A DNA stretch of 64,000 nucleotides from Rhodanobacter sp. T12-5. Lineage in GTDB: Bacteria; Pseudomonadota; Gammaproteobacteria; Xanthomonadales; Rhodanobacteraceae. The position numbers were made by a program, and so were the translations under genes. Below are positions 12,419-22,488 of this stretch, in pieces. Within the stretch, counting starts at the first letter, position 1, and each line of letters starts with the position of its first letter. The notes below the pieces were generated by a model. The model was not told the DNA's origin, searched no databases, and worked only from the letters and a program-made list of their open reading frames with translations. The DNA lies in NCBI RefSeq assembly GCF_008329435.1, contig NZ_NPKN01000003.1, forward strand, positions 292,572-356,571. The letters run 5' to 3'.

Positions 12419-13609
12419 TTACTTGCCGCGCGGGACTTTGCCCGGAGCTTTGGCTGGGGATGATCCGCCGGGGGTGGCGTCATGCCACGGACTGGCCTTC
12501 GCCGGCTCGCCGGCCTTCACGTTCTGGATGCCCGACACCACCACCTGGTCGCCGGCAGCGAGCCCATCGGTGACGACCCAGTTGCTGCCGGCCATGTCGG
12601 TTGCGGTGATGTCCTTGCGTGCGACCTTGCCGTCGGCAGCCACGGTCATCACGAAGGCACCGACCGTATCGCGCTGGACCGCGGCCTGCGGGATCAGGAA
12701 CACCTTGTGCTGCTGGCCGAGGTTCGCCTTCAGCGTCACGTACATGCCCGGCAGCAGGCTGTGTTTCGGGTTCGGGATGGTGGCACGCAGGTTGACCGAA
12801 CCGGTGGCCGGGTTGACCGAGGCGTCGGAGAAATCCAGCGTGCCGGCTTCGGCGTAGGCGCTGCCATCGGGCAGGGTGATCTGCACGCTGGCCTTGTCCG
12901 GTCCGGCCAGGGTGACGTTGCCGCTGTTCTGCTCGCGGCGCATCCGCTCCATCGCGGCCACGCTCATGGTGAAGTTCACGTACAGCGGATCGATCTGGTC
13001 GACCGTGGTAAGCAGGGTTGCATCGCCGTTGCCGACCAGCGCGCCCTCGGTGACCTGCTGCTGGCCGGCGCGACCGTCGATCGGCGAGGTCACGTTGGCG
13101 TAGCCGAGGTTGATGCGGGCGGTCTGCAGGTTCGCCTGCGCGGCCTGCACCGCAGCGGCGGCGCTGCGCTCGGCGGCCAGTGCGTTGTCCAGGTCCGACT
13201 TGGAGACGTAGCCCTTCGGCGCCAGTTCCCGCACGCGCTTGGCGGTGATCTTGTTGTTGGTGTAGGTGGCCTGGGCTTGGGCCAATGCCGCCGAACTGGC
13301 GGCCAGCGCGGCCTTCAACGGAGCAGGGTCGATCTGGAACAGCAACTGGCCCTTCTTGACGTCGGTGCCTTCGTCATAGGCGCGCTTGAGCAGCACGCCC
13401 GGCACGCGGGCGCGCACATCGGCGCTTCGATAGGCAGACAGCCGGCCGACCAGGTCGCGCGTCAGCGGGGAGTTCTGCGGTTGTGCCTTGATCACGCCGA
13501 CTTCCGGTGGCGGCATCTGTGGCGGGCCTTGCTCCTTGCCTTTGCCGCAGGCGTTCAGCGCCAGCAGACTCAGGCACAACAATGGCGTGCACAGTACAGA
13601 GGACTTCAT
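12419..13609 (-). CDS. RND efflux periplasmic adaptor lipoprotein (MFP/AcrA family)
   Basis: The 396-residue protein has a lipoprotein signal with lipobox LNAC (Cys21). It then follows the adaptor order: barrel-sandwich strands (RARVPGVLLKRAYDEGTDVKKGQLLFQIDP), a long alpha-hairpin rich in Ala, Gln and Leu (about 105-175), the returning lipoyl half (NVTSPIDGRAG), and a beta barrel and membrane-proximal domain (GMYVTLKANLGQ). It links the permease encoded directly downstream to an outer-membrane channel. No TetR-type repressor gene adjoins it, although one usually stands divergent from acrAB in related systems, so regulation is probably from elsewhere. A TATAGT box at 13801-13806 (minus) beside an AT-rich stretch may be the promoter. 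Confidence 0.94.
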   Translation of the reverse strand: MKSSVLCTPLLCLSLLALNACGKGKEQGPPQMPPPEVGVIKAQPQNSPLTRDLVGRLSAYRSADVRARVPGVLLKRAYDEGTDVKKGQLLFQIDPAPLKAALAASSAALAQAQATYTNNKITAKRVRELAPKGYVSKSDLDNALAAERSAAAAVQAAQANLQTARINLGYANVTSPIDGRAGQQQVTEGALVGNGDATLLTTVDQIDPLYVNFTMSVAAMERMRREQNSGNVTLAGPDKASVQITLPDGSAYAEAGTLDFSDASVNPATGSVNLRATIPNPKHSLLPGMYVTLKANLGQQHKVFLIPQAAVQRDTVGAFVMTVAADGKVARKDITATDMAGSNWVVTDGLAAGDQVVVSGIQNVKAGEPAKASPWHDATPGGSSPAKAPGKVPRGK

Positions 13610-14370
13610 GGGAGCTCCAGATCTTGTCTTTGAATCGGGGATTGAGGTGTAGCCGGAGCGCGTTGCAACTGATCGGTAATCAGATACTGCATTGCAATCC
13701 GTGGTGTGTCGTGTGTCATTGGTTGGCCGGGCCGCGGAGACGTCCGCAAGCGTTGCCGTGCCGTACCGGAAAGCGCTGTGCCAAGCGCTTCGCGGATCAG
13801 ACTATACCGGCCAGTTTACATTTTAATCGCAACCGGAATCCAGTCATTGACAGGCCTCGCTGCGATGTGAACAGCGCGATGGTGACTTCCATTCTCGCGA
13901 TTACGGGTTCCCACATTTCGAAAGCCGAAATGTGTGGACAGGAAAATCGCGAGTGGCGGCGACGTGCAGATCGATACGATTCAAATGCATGTCGAAGGCG
14001 CTCACCATGCCCCGTCGAAACACTCACGCGAGCGCACGGCATATCGCCGGAGCCTCGCCGCGGGTATTCGCGCATGGCGCGAAAGAGAGCTTCTCGCCTG
14101 AAGGGACAAGGGGACGGGCTTGCCAAAAAACATCCTTGCTTTTTAGACCCGCGGAGCATAGGCGAGTGCCGGCAAGAAAGTCCATGCGGCAGGCGATGGC
14201 ATCGGCTCAAGTCGTTTCGATCGGTTGCTGCCGCCGGTTCGCTGAATCCATGCGCAAGGGCATGGTGGATGTCGCGTGGCTTGGCTGGATTCGCCATGAC
14301 GCGCGGCGTATCCTTTGAGGGCTTTTTTACCCACATTCTCAATCCCTGTCTCCACTGACCAGTAGATGCC
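13610..14370. other. Long intergenic region between divergent efflux and glutamate dehydrogenase genes
   Basis: These 761 bases hold no convincing gene. On the efflux side there is a possible -10 box TATAGT on the minus strand (13801-13806), next to the AT-rich stretch CAGTTTACATTTTAATCG. The middle contains the nested palindromes described at 13894-13953. The rest is featureless GC-rich sequence. Confidence 0.45.
13894..13953. repeat. Nested double inverted repeat
   Basis: An outer pair CTCGCGATT (13894-13902) / AATCGCGAG (13945-13953) encloses an inner pair CACATTTCG (13912-13920) / CGAAATGTG (13926-13934). All pairs are perfect. The element could fold as one long interrupted hairpin or as two alternative ones. 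Confidence 0.6.
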
Positions 14371-17300
14371 ATGAATGCGACCCATGCGGCGAACGATGTC
14401 TCCCTTCCGTCTGTAGTGCTTGCAGAGTTGAAAAAGGGCGGCTTGTCGCCCCAGCGGCTGAGTGAGGCGCAGGTTTTCTGTGATGCGTTCTTCGCGCGCA
14501 TAGGCGGCAGCGACGTCAACCTGCATACGCCGGTGCAATGGGCGGCACTGGTCGCCAGCCTGCTGGAATTCATGCAGCAACGCCAGCCGGGTCGGGCGTC
14601 GATCCGCGTGCTCAATTCCGCCGAAACCCACGCCGGCCGCAGCCTGCTGCAGATCGTCACCGACGACATGCCGTTTCTGGTCGACACGGTGAGCATGATC
14701 GTTTCGACGAAGCTGCAGATCCATGCGGTCATCCATCCGGTGTTGAAGGTGACGCGCGATGCGTCGGGCAAACTGCTGGGGCTCGGTGACGCCACCGGCA
14801 GCGCCGAGTCGCTCATGCATTTTGAAGTGGACCGGGTTGCCGACGATGCGGAGCAGGCGCAGCTGAAGGCGCAGGTGGAAGCCGCGCTGGAGGACGTGCG
14901 TGCCGCGGTCAACGACTGGGCGGCGATCCGCGACAAGGCGCTGGCGATTGCCAACGAGCTGCCGAGGCGCGAGTTGCCGCTGGATGCGGCGGCCGTGCAG
15001 GAGGCCAGCGAGTTCATGCGTTGGATTGCCGACGACAACTTCACTTTCCTCGGCTATCGCGAGTATGAGGTTGCCGAGACCGATGGTGACCGCGTGCTGC
15101 GCGCGGTCGACGCGTCCGGGCTGGGCATCCTGCGCGGACATGAGCGCTCGATGGCTCCGCGTTCGCTGCGCTCGCTGGCTGCCAGCGACTTGCCGCAATC
15201 CGGCGCGACCGACGCGATCATCCTGACCAAGACCAACGCGCGCTCGCACGTGCACCGCGCCGGCTACATGGATTACATCGGCGTGCTGCAGTTCGGCGCC
15301 AATGGCAAGGCGGTAGCCGAGCAGCGCTTCCTTGGCCTGTACTCCTCCAATGCCTACATGGCACGCCCGCAGGACGTGCCGCTGGTGCGACACAAGGTCG
15401 AGGCCGTACTGGCCCGTTCCGGGCTCAAGCGCGATTCGTATTCCGGCAAGTCGCTGCGCCACATCCTCGAAACGCTGCCGCGCGAGGAGCTGCTGCAAAG
15501 TACCGAGGACGAGCTGTTCGCCACGTCGATGGGCATCCTCGAATTGCGCCAGCGCGCCCGTACGCGATTGTTCGTGCGACGCGACCGCTACGGCCGCTTC
15601 TTCACGTGCATGGTGTTCGTGCCGCGCGACCGCTTCAACACTTCGGTGCGCGAACGCATCGAGGCGCTGCTGGGCCAGGCCTTGCATGCCGAACAGAGCG
15701 ACTCATCCGTGCAGATGGGCGAGGCCGCGCTGGCGCGACTGACCATCGTGGTGCGACCGCGGATCGGCGACCAGCCCGTGTACGACCTGGCGACGCTGGA
15801 GGAAGGCGTCGCCGGCATCGTGCGCAACTGGCACGACGAGGTTCGCGATGCGCTGGTGCGGCTGCGCGGCGACCATGAGGGTGTGGTGCTGGCCAATCGT
15901 TACGTGAAGTCCCTGCCGGCCGGATACGTCGAGGAGGTAAGTCCGGCGGTGGCTGCCGAGGACGTCCATCAGTTGGCCCAGCTGGCCGGCGACAACGGGC
16001 TGCGGATGTCGTTCTATCACCCGCCGAAGGCACCTGACACGCTGCGCTTCAAGGTTTATCGCTCGGGCGGCGACATCGCCCTGTCCGAAGTGCTGCCGCA
16101 ACTGGAAAACCTCGGCTTGCGCGTGCTGACCGAACACGTCTACGAGGTCGGCGGCGACAGCACGCCGTTGTCGATCCAGGATTTCGAAGTGCAGCCGGTG
16201 GGTGCGCTCACCTTCAGCGTCGAGCAGGTCGGCGCGCTGTTCGAGGATGCGTTCGAGCAGATATGGCGCGGCAACGCGGAGAACGACGGCTTCAACCGGC
16301 TGGTGCTGGGCGCCAAGCTTGGCTGGCGCCAGGTCGCGATGTTGCGCGGCTATTGCAAATACCTGCTGCAGACCGGCGCGACGTTCTCGCAGGCGTACAT
16401 GGAGGAAACCCTCAACCGCTATCCGGCAGTCGCCGGCCTGCTGGTGGAGCTGTTCCTGGCGAAGTTCGATCCGCGCCGCGAAGCGCTTTCCGGCGACGAG
16501 TTGAAAGTCGCCGGTGCCACTCTGGCCACCGAGATGCGGGCGCTGATCCCGGCCACCGTACAGGCTGCGCAGCCGTCGCTGGTCGACGGCTTGAGCGTCG
16601 CCTTGTCCAAGCCGCGCGACGAGCAGATCAAGACGATCGAGGCGACCATCCACCAGCTGCTGGAAACCGTCGGCAGCCTTGATGAAGATCGCATCCTGCG
16701 CAGCTTCGTGGCACTGATCCGCGGCACCTTGCGCACCAGTTTCTTCCAGCAGTGGGATGGCGCGCATCGCCCGTACATCAGTTACAAGCTCGATGCGCAC
16801 AAAATGCCCGACCTGCCCAAGCCGGTGCCTTACCGGGAAATCTGGGTGTGTGCGCCGCGCGTCGAGGGCGTTCACCTGCGCTTCGGCCCGGTCGCCCGCG
16901 GCGGCTTGCGCTGGTCCGACCGGCGCGAGGATTTTCGCACCGAAGTGCTCGGCCTGGTCAAGGCGCAGATGGTCAAGAACACCGTCATCGTGCCGGTGGG
17001 TTCCAAGGGCGGTTTCTTCGTCAAGAAGGCGCCCGTCGGCGGCGATCGCGACGCGCAGCTGGCCGAAGGCATCGCCTGCTATCGCATGTTCATCAGCGGC
17101 CTGCTCGACATCACCGACAACCTGATCGAAGGCAAGGTGGTCAATCCGCACGACGTGGTGCGCCACGACGCGGACGATCCCTACCTCGTGGTGGCGGCGG
17201 ACAAGGGCACCGCGACGTTCTCCGACATCGCCAATGCGATCTCGATCGAGCATGACTACTGGCTCGGCGACGCGTTTGCTTCCGGTGGCTCGCACGGTTA

Positions 17301-19299
17301 CGACCACAAGGGCATGGGCATCACCGCCAAGGGTGCGTGGGAGTCGGTCAAGCGCCATTTCCGTTCGCTCAACCGCGACTGCCAGACGCAGGATTTCACC
17401 TGCGTCGGCATCGGCGACATGTCCGGCGACGTGTTCGGCAACGGCATGCTGCTGTCCGAACACATCCGCCTGCTGGCGGCGTTCGACCATCGCCACGTGT
17501 TCCTTGACCCGAATCCGGATGCGGCACGCACGTTCGCCGAGCGCCAGCGTCTGTTCAAGCTGCCGCGTTCGAGCTGGGACGATTACGACAAGTCGCTGAT
17601 CTCCGCCGGTGGCGGCGTGTATCCGCGCAGCGCCAAGTCGATCCCGATCTCGCCGGAAGTGCGCACCGCATTGGGTCTGAAGCCCGATGTGGAGCATCTG
17701 GCGCCGAGCGACCTGCTCAGTGCCATCCTCAAGGCGCCGGTCGACCTGCTGTGGAACGGCGGCATCGGCACTTACGTGAAGTCCTCGGCCGAGACGCATG
17801 CCGATGTGGGCGATCGTGCCAACAACGCGCTGCGCGTCAACGGTGCCGACCTGCGCTGCAAGATCGTGGGCGAGGGCGGCAACCTGGGCATGACCCAGAA
17901 AGGCCGCATCGAGGCGGCGCAGAAGGGCGTGCTGCTGAACACCGACTTCATCGACAACTCCGCCGGCGTGGACACCTCCGACCACGAGGTGAACATCAAG
18001 ATCCTGCTGAACGATGCCGTGCAGCGCGGCGAGCTGAGCTTCGACGCACGCAATACCCAGCTTGCCGCGATGACCGATGAAGTCGGGCAACTGGTGCTGT
18101 GGGACAACTACCGGCAGAACCAGGCAATCACCCTGATGGAGCACCAGTCGGTGCATCGCCTCGGTTCGATGGCCCATTTCATCCGCACGCTGGAGGCCGA
18201 AGGCACGCTCGATCGCCAGGTCGAGAACCTGCCGTCCGACGCCGAGCTGACCGAGCGCAAGAGTCGCGGCCTCGGCCTGACCCGGCCGGAGCTGGCGGTG
18301 CTGCTGTCGTACGACAAGATCCGCCTGTTCCAGCAGTTGCTGGATTCGGACGTGCCGGAGGATCCGTACCTGTCGCGCGAACTGGTGCGCTACTTCCCGA
18401 TGCCGTTGCACGAAAAGTACGCCGAGCACATGCAGCGCCACCGGCTGAAGCGCGAGATCATCGCCACCGCGGTGACCAACTCGACGATCAACCGCATGGG
18501 CGCCACCTTCATGATGCGCATGCAGGAAGACACCGGCCAGCGTCCGGCGGCGATCGCCAAGGCGTACACCGCCGCGCGCGAGATCCTCGACGCCCGCGAG
18601 CTGTGGGCGCAGATCGAGGCGCTCGACAGCCACGTCGCCGAGGACACCCAGATCGATGCGATCAAGCAGATCTGGTCGCTGCTGCGGCACATGACACGCT
18701 GGTTGCTGAATCGCCCGGGCGGTTCGCTGGACATCGCCGCCAACGTCGAGCGTTACCAAGCCGGCGTGTCGGCCTTGCGGCAGGCCTTGCCGGACGTGCT
18801 GACGTCGACCGGCAAGGGCGATTTCTCGTGCAGCCAGGAAAAGTGGGAAGGCCTCGGCCTGCCCGCCGAACTCGGGTTGCGGCTGGCCCGCATGCCCGAA
18901 CTGCGTGCCGCACTGGACATGGTCGAAGTGGCACAGCAGAGCGGCCAGCCGATCGAGAAAGTTGCCGCCGTGTTCTACGAACTGGGCGAGGCGCTCGACC
19001 TGGAGTGGCTGCGCAACCAGATCGAGGCATTGCCGGTCGAGGGTCACTGGCATGCGCAGGCCCGCGGCTCGCTGCTGGACGAACTCAACCACCAGCATCG
19101 CGCACTGTCGTTGCAGGTATTGAACCTCAGCGGTGACAGCAAGGGCGTCTCGCCAGTGCAGGCCTGGCTGCAGCGCGACGACCCCACGCTGCAATACACC
19201 CGCAGCATGCTGGCGGAAATCCTCACCCAGAACGCGGATTATCCGATTGCCTCGGTAGCGGTGCGCCGGCTGGCGCAGCTGGCGCAGGTGCCGGTCTGA
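14371..19299 (+). CDS. gdhB: NAD-specific glutamate dehydrogenase, 180-kDa class
   Basis: At 1642 residues this matches the large bacterial NAD-dependent glutamate dehydrogenase (Bac_GDH, first described in Streptomyces and Pseudomonas). The N-terminal half holds ACT-like regulatory regions, for example MPFLVDTVSMIVS. The catalytic core lies near residues 850-1250, with RGGLRWSDRREDFRTE, the substrate-lysine stretch VKNTVIVPVGSKGGF and the dinucleotide-binding region around GIGDMSGDVFGNGML. The C-terminal part is helical. It deaminates glutamate to 2-oxoglutarate, mainly for catabolism, and allosteric control by amino acids is typical of the family. It is transcribed alone, with a hairpin terminator after its stop. 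The ATG is preceded by weak Shine-Dalgarno sequence, but the N-terminus matches family length. Confidence 0.96.
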   Translation: MNATHAANDVSLPSVVLAELKKGGLSPQRLSEAQVFCDAFFARIGGSDVNLHTPVQWAALVASLLEFMQQRQPGRASIRVLNSAETHAGRSLLQIVTDDMPFLVDTVSMIVSTKLQIHAVIHPVLKVTRDASGKLLGLGDATGSAESLMHFEVDRVADDAEQAQLKAQVEAALEDVRAAVNDWAAIRDKALAIANELPRRELPLDAAAVQEASEFMRWIADDNFTFLGYREYEVAETDGDRVLRAVDASGLGILRGHERSMAPRSLRSLAASDLPQSGATDAIILTKTNARSHVHRAGYMDYIGVLQFGANGKAVAEQRFLGLYSSNAYMARPQDVPLVRHKVEAVLARSGLKRDSYSGKSLRHILETLPREELLQSTEDELFATSMGILELRQRARTRLFVRRDRYGRFFTCMVFVPRDRFNTSVRERIEALLGQALHAEQSDSSVQMGEAALARLTIVVRPRIGDQPVYDLATLEEGVAGIVRNWHDEVRDALVRLRGDHEGVVLANRYVKSLPAGYVEEVSPAVAAEDVHQLAQLAGDNGLRMSFYHPPKAPDTLRFKVYRSGGDIALSEVLPQLENLGLRVLTEHVYEVGGDSTPLSIQDFEVQPVGALTFSVEQVGALFEDAFEQIWRGNAENDGFNRLVLGAKLGWRQVAMLRGYCKYLLQTGATFSQAYMEETLNRYPAVAGLLVELFLAKFDPRREALSGDELKVAGATLATEMRALIPATVQAAQPSLVDGLSVALSKPRDEQIKTIEATIHQLLETVGSLDEDRILRSFVALIRGTLRTSFFQQWDGAHRPYISYKLDAHKMPDLPKPVPYREIWVCAPRVEGVHLRFGPVARGGLRWSDRREDFRTEVLGLVKAQMVKNTVIVPVGSKGGFFVKKAPVGGDRDAQLAEGIACYRMFISGLLDITDNLIEGKVVNPHDVVRHDADDPYLVVAADKGTATFSDIANAISIEHDYWLGDAFASGGSHGYDHKGMGITAKGAWESVKRHFRSLNRDCQTQDFTCVGIGDMSGDVFGNGMLLSEHIRLLAAFDHRHVFLDPNPDAARTFAERQRLFKLPRSSWDDYDKSLISAGGGVYPRSAKSIPISPEVRTALGLKPDVEHLAPSDLLSAILKAPVDLLWNGGIGTYVKSSAETHADVGDRANNALRVNGADLRCKIVGEGGNLGMTQKGRIEAAQKGVLLNTDFIDNSAGVDTSDHEVNIKILLNDAVQRGELSFDARNTQLAAMTDEVGQLVLWDNYRQNQAITLMEHQSVHRLGSMAHFIRTLEAEGTLDRQVENLPSDAELTERKSRGLGLTRPELAVLLSYDKIRLFQQLLDSDVPEDPYLSRELVRYFPMPLHEKYAEHMQRHRLKREIIATAVTNSTINRMGATFMMRMQEDTGQRPAAIAKAYTAAREILDARELWAQIEALDSHVAEDTQIDAIKQIWSLLRHMTRWLLNRPGGSLDIAANVERYQAGVSALRQALPDVLTSTGKGDFSCSQEKWEGLGLPAELGLRLARMPELRAALDMVEVAQQSGQPIEKVAAVFYELGEALDLEWLRNQIEALPVEGHWHAQARGSLLDELNHQHRALSLQVLNLSGDSKGVSPVQAWLQRDDPTLQYTRSMLAEILTQNADYPIASVAVRRLAQLAQVPV

Positions 19300-19327
19300 G
19301 CAAACCTGCATCGTAAAGCGGCATGAA

Positions 19328-19365
19328 GCGCCCGGCACCCGCAAGGTCGCCGGGCGTTTCTTTTT
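19328..19365 (+). terminator. Rho-independent terminator after the glutamate dehydrogenase gene
   Basis: The stem CGCCCGGC/GCCGGGCG is followed by TTTCTTTTT, 30 bp past the stop codon. Confidence 0.85.
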
Positions 19366-19387
19366 ACAGGATCGCCGCACTTTCTCC

Positions 19388-19457
19388 GTAGGAGCCCGCT
19401 GGCGGGCGATGTTCTTCTGTCGGTATTCAAGAGCATCGCCCGCCAGCGGGCTCCTAC
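19388..19457. repeat. REP-like inverted pair (GCCCGCTGGCGGGC core)
   Basis: Two 24-bp units are perfect inverted copies: 19388-19411 and 19434-19457. Each begins GTAGGAGCCC and ends GGGCGATG. They lie between the glutamate dehydrogenase terminator and nadK. The same family recurs at 28611-28669. Confidence 0.85.
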
Positions 19458-19494
19458 GGTAAGCTGATCGGATCGCCACCACGGGCCGAATCCC

Positions 19495-20256
19495 ATGCGC
19501 TTTGCCTTCGTCGCCAGCGATACCAGTGTCGCCCAGCAGGCACAGCGCAAACTGGTGGAACGCTACGGCGACGTGCCGCCGGAGCGGGCCGAACTGATCG
19601 TGGCGCTGGGCGGCGACGGCTTCATGCTGCGTACCCTGCACGCATACCGCGAACTGGAAGTGCCGGTCTACGGCATGAAGCTGGGTCGGGTCGGCTTCCT
19701 CATGAACAAGCACAAGCTCGACAGCCTGCCCGAGCGGATCGCCCGCGCACACACCGCGTCGCTGTTTCCGTTGCAGATGCAGGTCGTCGACGCTGCCGGC
19801 GATGTGCATACCGCGCTGGCGTTCAACGAAGTCTCGTTGTTGCGCCAGAGCAACCAGGCCGCGCATCTGGAAGTGCAACTCAACGACATCGTGAAGCTGC
19901 CGAACCTGATCTGCGACGGCATCATGGTCGCCACGCCGGCCGGCTCCACCGCCTATAACCTGTCCGCGCATGGCCCGATCCTGCCGCTGGACGCGAACGT
20001 GCTCGCGCTTACCCCGATCAGCCCATTCCGCCCGCGTCGCTGGCGCGGCGCGATCCTGCCGCATCGCACCGAAGTGATCCTGCGCGTGCTCGACCCCGGC
20101 AAACGTCCGGTCAGCGCCACTGCCGATTTTCATGAAGTGCGCGACGTTCGCACGGTGGCGATCAGGCAGTCCGGCGGGCAGGGCGTGCGGCTGCTGTTCG
20201 ATCCCGAGCACAACCTCGAACAGCGCATACTGGACGAGCAGTTTGCGGCGGAGTGA
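19495..20256 (+). CDS. nadK: NAD kinase
   Basis: The 253-residue protein phosphorylates NAD to NADP with ATP. The family signature GGDGF is at residues 39-43, with the catalytic Asp; NE follows in AFNEVSLL, and the NAD-binding stretch [16 protein letters not shown] lies near 148. The C-terminal part ([13 protein letters not shown]) matches the beta domain that closes the site. It is a little shorter than E. coli NadK (292) because the N-terminus begins directly with the first beta strand, as in other short bacterial forms. The gene has its own upstream REP pair and is followed 83 bp later by the 5'-nucleotidase gene, also a nucleotide-pool enzyme, though an operon is not proven. Confidence 0.95.
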   Translation: MRFAFVASDTSVAQQAQRKLVERYGDVPPERAELIVALGGDGFMLRTLHAYRELEVPVYGMKLGRVGFLMNKHKLDSLPERIARAHTASLFPLQMQVVDAAGDVHTALAFNEVSLLRQSNQAAHLEVQLNDIVKLPNLICDGIMVATPAGSTAYNLSAHGPILPLDANVLALTPISPFRPRRWRGAILPHRTEVILRVLDPGKRPVSATADFHEVRDVRTVAIRQSGGQGVRLLFDPEHNLEQRILDEQFAAE

Positions 20257-20339
20257 GGAGCAAGCTCTTGCTCAACCGCCGCCACAACCACAGCACGTTT
20301 GCTAGATTCAATGCCATCTTCTGACCAGGCACACGACGC

Positions 20340-21269
20340 ATGACCACTTTCCCCGTCGATGCGCACGATCCCGCCGCCGTCGGCGACAACCGACTGGTCG
20401 TCGCCATTTCCTCGCGCGCGCTGTTCGACCTCGGCGACAGCCACGCGCTGTTCGAGCGCGATGGGCTCGACGCTTACCGCTCGTTCCAGATCGATCACGA
20501 AAACGACATCCTTCAGCCCGGCGTGGCGTTCCCGCTGGTGCAGAAGCTGCTCGGCCTCAACAAGCTGGCCGGCGACGTGCCGCCGGTCGAGGTGATCCTG
20601 CTGTCGCGCAATTCCGGCGACACCGGCCTGCGCATCTTCAACGCGATCCAGCACTACGGCCTGGAAATCAGCCGCGCCGCGTTCACCAGCGGTGCGCCGA
20701 CGTCCGACTACATCGCGCCGTTCAAGGCCGACCTGTTCCTCTCAGCCAACGCCGAGGATGTGGGTCGTGCGCTTGCCGCCGGCGTGGCCGCGGCGACGAT
20801 CCTGCCCAGCACCGCGCCGCCGCGCATGAGCGAGCAACTGCGCATCGCGTTCGACGGCGACGCGGTGATCTTCGGCGACGAGGGCGAGCGGGTGTCGCGC
20901 GAGGAAGGCCTGGAAGCGTTCCATCGCAGCGAAACCGAACACGCCACCGAGCCGCTGTCGGTGGGTCCGTTCCGCGGCTTCCTCACCGCGCTGCATCACC
21001 TGCAGACCGCGTTCCCCGCCGAAGACTCGCCGATCCGCACGGCCCTGGTAACCGCCCGCTCCGCACCCGCGCACAAGCGCGTGATCCTCACCTTGCGCAA
21101 GTGGGGCGTGCGCATCGACGAGGCGCTGTTCCTCGGTGGTCGCGACAAGGGTCCGTTCCTCGACGCGTTCGGCGCCGACATCTTCTTCGACGATTCGCCG
21201 GCCAATGTGGAGTCCGCGCGCAAGCACGTGGCGACCGGGCACGTGCCCCACGGGGTGAGCAACCGCTGA
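20340..21269 (+). CDS. Cytosolic 5'-nucleotidase (NT5C1-like, PF06189 type)
   Basis: The 309-residue protein matches the bacterial relatives of vertebrate cytosolic 5'-nucleotidase I: AISSRALFDLGDSHALF at the start, VILLSRNSGDTGLRIF near 80, TSGAPTSDYI near 115, FDGDAVIFGDEGE near 180 and the HAD-like FFDDSPANVESA near the end. It should dephosphorylate nucleoside 5'-monophosphates (AMP or IMP). The FDGD and DDSP stretches supply the acidic residues expected for magnesium binding in a HAD-type fold. No signal peptide is seen, so it is cytoplasmic. It follows nadK in the same direction and may help balance nucleotide pools. Confidence 0.88.
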   Translation: MTTFPVDAHDPAAVGDNRLVVAISSRALFDLGDSHALFERDGLDAYRSFQIDHENDILQPGVAFPLVQKLLGLNKLAGDVPPVEVILLSRNSGDTGLRIFNAIQHYGLEISRAAFTSGAPTSDYIAPFKADLFLSANAEDVGRALAAGVAAATILPSTAPPRMSEQLRIAFDGDAVIFGDEGERVSREEGLEAFHRSETEHATEPLSVGPFRGFLTALHHLQTAFPAEDSPIRTALVTARSAPAHKRVILTLRKWGVRIDEALFLGGRDKGPFLDAFGADIFFDDSPANVESARKHVATGHVPHGVSNR

Positions 21270-21411
21270 CTTGTCGTCAGGCGGGCATGGTTTCAGGGTG
21301 AGCACGCTGGTGAGGAACTGGCGGACCACGAAGGACGATGCGGCCCCGGAGCCGATACTTTCGGTCGGATGATTCCAGCTTCGATGACTAGGATCGAACT
21401 CTCACCGGTTC

Positions 21412-22422
21412 TCAGTGCACGTAATTGATCGCGATCGCCGGGGTGATCGTGGTCGGCGTGTGGCAACCGGTGATTACCCGGGTGCCGAACAACACGCCCA
21501 GGTTGGCGCGCCAGCTGTATTCGATCGCGGGCGCGAAGCCGAATGCTTCGCTGGAACCCGAGCTTCGACGGATATGCGCATCGCCGGGCAGCATCACGCC
21601 GTCCACGCGGGTACCGTGATTGCGGCGCCAGGTGAGGTCGAACGCCAGCACCCAGCGCCGGCTCAGGCTGTATTCCCAGGCCGCGTTGACGAAGAACGAG
21701 TTGCCGGGTCTGGCGTGGCCGCGAAAGCCGTTCGCCGTGCCGTAGACGCTGACGTCTTCGACCTGCGCCTTGCCGGAAACGGACTGCGCCACGTTTAGGC
21801 GCATGCGCAGGATGCGGCCGTTCGCGAGCCAGAAGTATGTTTGCGTGTTGAGCTGCAGCGTCGTGGTGCTGGCACCGCTGCCGAGCCCGTTGCCGGGCCG
21901 GTTGCCCAGCCGGTCGTATTTTCCGCTCGGCAGCGTTTGCTGCAGTTGCAGCGAGATCGTCGGCAGCGGGCTGCCCTCGTGGAATTCGGTGAGCCGGTAT
22001 TGCGCCTGCACGCTGACGTCGCCCAGCCCGATGCCGGAACTGTCGCCCGCGCCGTCCATCCGGTTGTAGCCCAGCACGGGAATCAGGCCGACTGTCAGCC
22101 GGTCGGTGAGTCCGTAGAGCATGTAGGTCAGCGAGCCGAAACCATCCGAATGCGGCGAGGATGCATCGTAGAGATAGGGCTCGATCAGGAAATGGCCGCG
22201 CGGCAAGGTCGCGGCCGAGTTCGCCAGCATCGGGCCTGTCCACCACGCGTCGTCCAGCGACTGGCGTGGAGGCGGTGGCGGCGCGGCTTCCGAGGGCGTC
22301 ATCGGGTGATCTGTTGCGGCCTGGGCCCGTGCCGTCGGCGACAGCAAGGTGCCGACCAGCATGCAGAAGCAAGCGAAGCATCGTCGTTGCGACGACATGA
22401 TTTTTGCGAACTGCATCTTCAT
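21412..22422 (-). CDS. Outer-membrane beta-barrel protein, phenol-degradation MetA-like family
   Basis: The 336-residue protein starts with a signal peptide (hydrophobic stretch around 15-30, cleavage near ARAQA). It continues as alternating amphipathic strands with the frequent aromatic ends of a beta barrel (HFLIEPYLYDASS, LTVGLIPVLGYNR, SVQAQYRLTEF, FVNAAWEYSLSRRW), ending NYVH. This is the pattern of the transporter-annotated proteins related to MetA of phenol pathways (PF13557). A role in moving small hydrophobic molecules is possible but unproven. It stands alone, with no aromatic-degradation genes nearby. A proline run (PPPPPRQS) follows the signal peptide. Confidence 0.7.
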   Translation of the reverse strand: MKMQFAKIMSSQRRCFACFCMLVGTLLSPTARAQAATDHPMTPSEAAPPPPPRQSLDDAWWTGPMLANSAATLPRGHFLIEPYLYDASSPHSDGFGSLTYMLYGLTDRLTVGLIPVLGYNRMDGAGDSSGIGLGDVSVQAQYRLTEFHEGSPLPTISLQLQQTLPSGKYDRLGNRPGNGLGSGASTTTLQLNTQTYFWLANGRILRMRLNVAQSVSGKAQVEDVSVYGTANGFRGHARPGNSFFVNAAWEYSLSRRWVLAFDLTWRRNHGTRVDGVMLPGDAHIRRSSGSSEAFGFAPAIEYSWRANLGVLFGTRVITGCHTPTTITPAIAINYVH

Positions 22423-22488
22423 TGCCTCATGCCCCTGGTTCCGCCATACGATCCATTTCTCGCATCGCCATGGCCAGCCGTTTCTTGC

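Noticed and set aside
10000..12573. 857-codon plus-strand frame opposite the RND permease
   Set aside because: It shows the same composition artefact, and the permease on the other strand has every expected motif.
15703..20211. 1502-codon minus-strand frame opposite the glutamate dehydrogenase and nadK genes
   Set aside because: It is an antisense shadow created by third-position GC bias, and it spans two real genes and a terminator.
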